From DATLSM01 sp035534175 (GTDB lineage Bacteria; Actinomycetota; Thermoleophilia; Solirubrobacterales; 70-9): a stretch of DNA of 13,344 bases. Both the position numbers and the translations under genes were made by a program. The notes beneath the pieces were generated by a model. That model was not told where the DNA came from and did no database searches. It worked only from the letters and a program-made list of their open reading frames with translations. The stretch spans positions 1 through 13,344 of the forward strand of contig DATLSM010000058.1 in the NCBI GenBank assembly GCA_035534175.1, written 5' to 3'. Of this stretch, positions 12,220 to 13,344 are shown in pieces. Position 1 is the stretch's first letter; every line of letters begins with the position of its first letter.

Positions 12220-13344
12220 CCGACCTCCTGCGTAACCTTTGTCGGCCGCTCGGCGTCGGGCTCCAACGGCAGCTCAATCACGAAGGTGGTTCCCTGGCTC
12301 GGCACCGACTCCGCCCAGACCCGGCCACCGTTGACTTCCACCAGGCCGCGGACGATCGCGAGCCCCAGCCCGGAGCCCTCGTGCAGGCGATCGCCGGTCC
12401 GTTGGTAGAAGGGCTCGAAGATGTGCTCGAGGTCGCCGGGGGGGATCCCCGGGCCACGGTCGACGACCCGGAGCACCACCCGATCCCCAAGCGCGCGGCC
12501 GCGGACCAGGGTCCGCTCCCCTGCGGAGAAGCGAATCGCGTTCTCCAACAGGTTGACGAGGGCGCGCTCCAGCTGTGCGGAATCGGCACGGACAAAGGGA
12601 AGGTCGGGGTCGAGGGAGATGCGGACCAGCTTGCCGCGCTCCCCCAGATCCTCCACCGCGGTTGTGACCACCTCCTCGATCGAGCACCAGTCCGGCCGCG
12701 GATGCGACTGACCGGCCTCCAGCCGCGAGAGGTCGAGCAGCTTGTCGACCAGGCCAGACAGCCGAGTCGCCTCGTCGGTAACGGCGTGGGCCAGGGCTCG
12801 GCGGTCGTCTGGGTCGATGCCGGCCGAGGTCAGTGCCTCGCCGGCGGCGATGATCGCCGTCAGCGGCGATCGCAGGTCGTGAGAGACCGCGCGCAGCAGC
12901 GCCGTCTTCAGCTCATCGCCGCGCCGCAGGGCCTCGGTCTCGATCGTCGCCGCCTGTAGGCGCTCGCGATCGAGCAGCAGGGCGAATGCGGCCTGCACGG
13001 CCAGGTTCGCCTCCCGCCGCCGCCGCTCCGCCTCCCGCGCTCGTCCGCGGGATTGCTCGGCCAAGGAGCTGGCGATCGCTGCGACCGCGAAGAAGACCGC
13101 GAGCGCGACCCAGTTCTCGCCGTTGGCGACGCTGAATGTGCCGGTGGGGGGGACGTGGAAGAAGTTGAAGGCGGCGGTGCTGGCTACCGAGGTGAGGAGG
13201 CCAAGCCAGAGCCCGTAGTAGGTGGAGATGACAAGAACCCCGAGCATGTAGACGACTCCGTCGGAGACCGCTGGGGTAATCTGGCGTAGGGGGTAGATCA
13301 ATGCGGTGCAGATCGCGACGCTGGCGAGCGAAGCAAGCAGGCCG
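12216..13344 (-). CDS. KdpD-like sensor histidine kinase (DUF4118), partial at right edge
   Basis: The frame is open to the window end, so the N-terminus is missing; the TTG at 13301 lies inside a membrane span and is not the start. The visible part begins with the four-span DUF4118 domain of KdpD (LASLASVAICTALIYPL, then GVVYMLGVLVISTYYG, with the hallmark FNFFHVPPTGTFSVAN). An Arg/Glu-rich linker follows, then the histidine kinase core. Numbered from the codon at 13301, the H-box is SHDLRSPLTAI (His141), the N-box NLLENAIRFS (250-259), G1 DRGPGIPP (281-288), the F-box IFEPFYQ and G2 GSGLGLAIV (309-317). Residues between the last span and the H-box show no clear GAF domain. It should autophosphorylate His141 and pass phosphate to the overlapping response regulator. 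Whether a KdpD/USP sensor region lies further upstream cannot be seen. Confidence 0.93.
   Translation of the reverse strand, partial: GLLASLASVAICTALIYPLRQITPAVSDGVVYMLGVLVISTYYGLWLGLLTSVASTAAFNFFHVPPTGTFSVANGENWVALAVFFAVAAIASSLAEQSRGRAREAERRRREANLAVQAAFALLLDRERLQAATIETEALRRGDELKTALLRAVSHDLRSPLTAIIAAGEALTSAGIDPDDRRALAHAVTDEATRLSGLVDKLLDLSRLEAGQSHPRPDWCSIEEVVTTAVEDLGERGKLVRISLDPDLPFVRADSAQLERALVNLLENAIRFSAGERTLVRGRALGDRVVLRVVDRGPGIPPGDLEHIFEPFYQRTGDRLHEGSGLGLAIVRGLVEVNGGRVWAESVPSQGTTFVIELPLEPDAERPTKVTQEVG

Noticed and set aside
12216..13301. TTG at 13301 as the start of the histidine kinase
   Set aside because: The frame continues upstream to the window edge with a hydrophobic segment that belongs to the DUF4118 membrane domain, so the gene is cut by the window.

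Overview
The window is high-GC (roughly two thirds G+C by eye), densely coding bacterial DNA with very GC-rich third codon positions and frequent GTG/TTG starts. The gene content fits a lipid-active, high-GC Gram-positive bacterium: a WS/DGAT-family wax ester/triacylglycerol synthase, an SCP-x-like thiolase with an SDR partner, a KdpDE-like two-component system, and an HTH/transmembrane protein with an RskA-like outer domain. My best guess is Actinobacteriota of the Thermoleophilia/Solirubrobacterales kind. That placement is inferred from gene style and was not tested. I see no rRNA, tRNA, CRISPR array, insertion sequence or phage gene; this looks like ordinary chromosome.

Left part (1-3018). 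A minus-strand membrane protein runs off the left edge. It has a sigma-region-4-like helix-turn-helix, an acidic Pro/Ala linker, one membrane span and an RskA-like extracytoplasmic domain. Divergent from it is a small PaaI-type hotdog thioesterase. Its stop codon directly abuts the stop codon of the convergent glutamine-dependent NAD synthetase gene nadE. That nadE carries an apparent in-frame insertion containing a strong palindrome.

Middle part (3114-7066). A minus-strand pair, dinB (DNA polymerase IV) then the WS/DGAT gene, is separated by 30 bases and probably cotranscribed from a good promoter just upstream of dinB. A small plus-strand gene of unknown function follows, then a minus-strand CcdA-type thiol/disulfide transporter. 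A 434-base intergenic region separates ccdA from the next block and probably holds divergent promoters.

Right part (7501-13344). The plus-strand thiolase/SDR pair probably acts on acyl-CoA, sterol-like or other lipid substrates. It converges on a minus-strand operon, in transcription order: KdpD-like histidine kinase with a DUF4118 membrane domain (cut by the right edge), KdpE-like response regulator, and an APC-superfamily permease with a C-terminal universal-stress-protein domain. The kinase and regulator overlap by 4 bases, and the regulator and permease are 4 bases apart. This suggests the two-component system controls, or is informed by, the transporter.

Across the window, several first-in-transcript genes have a TANNNT -10-like box 7-9 bases before the start codon. 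That spacing fits leaderless mRNAs. Genes inside operons, and the thiolase, have Shine-Dalgarno sequences instead.
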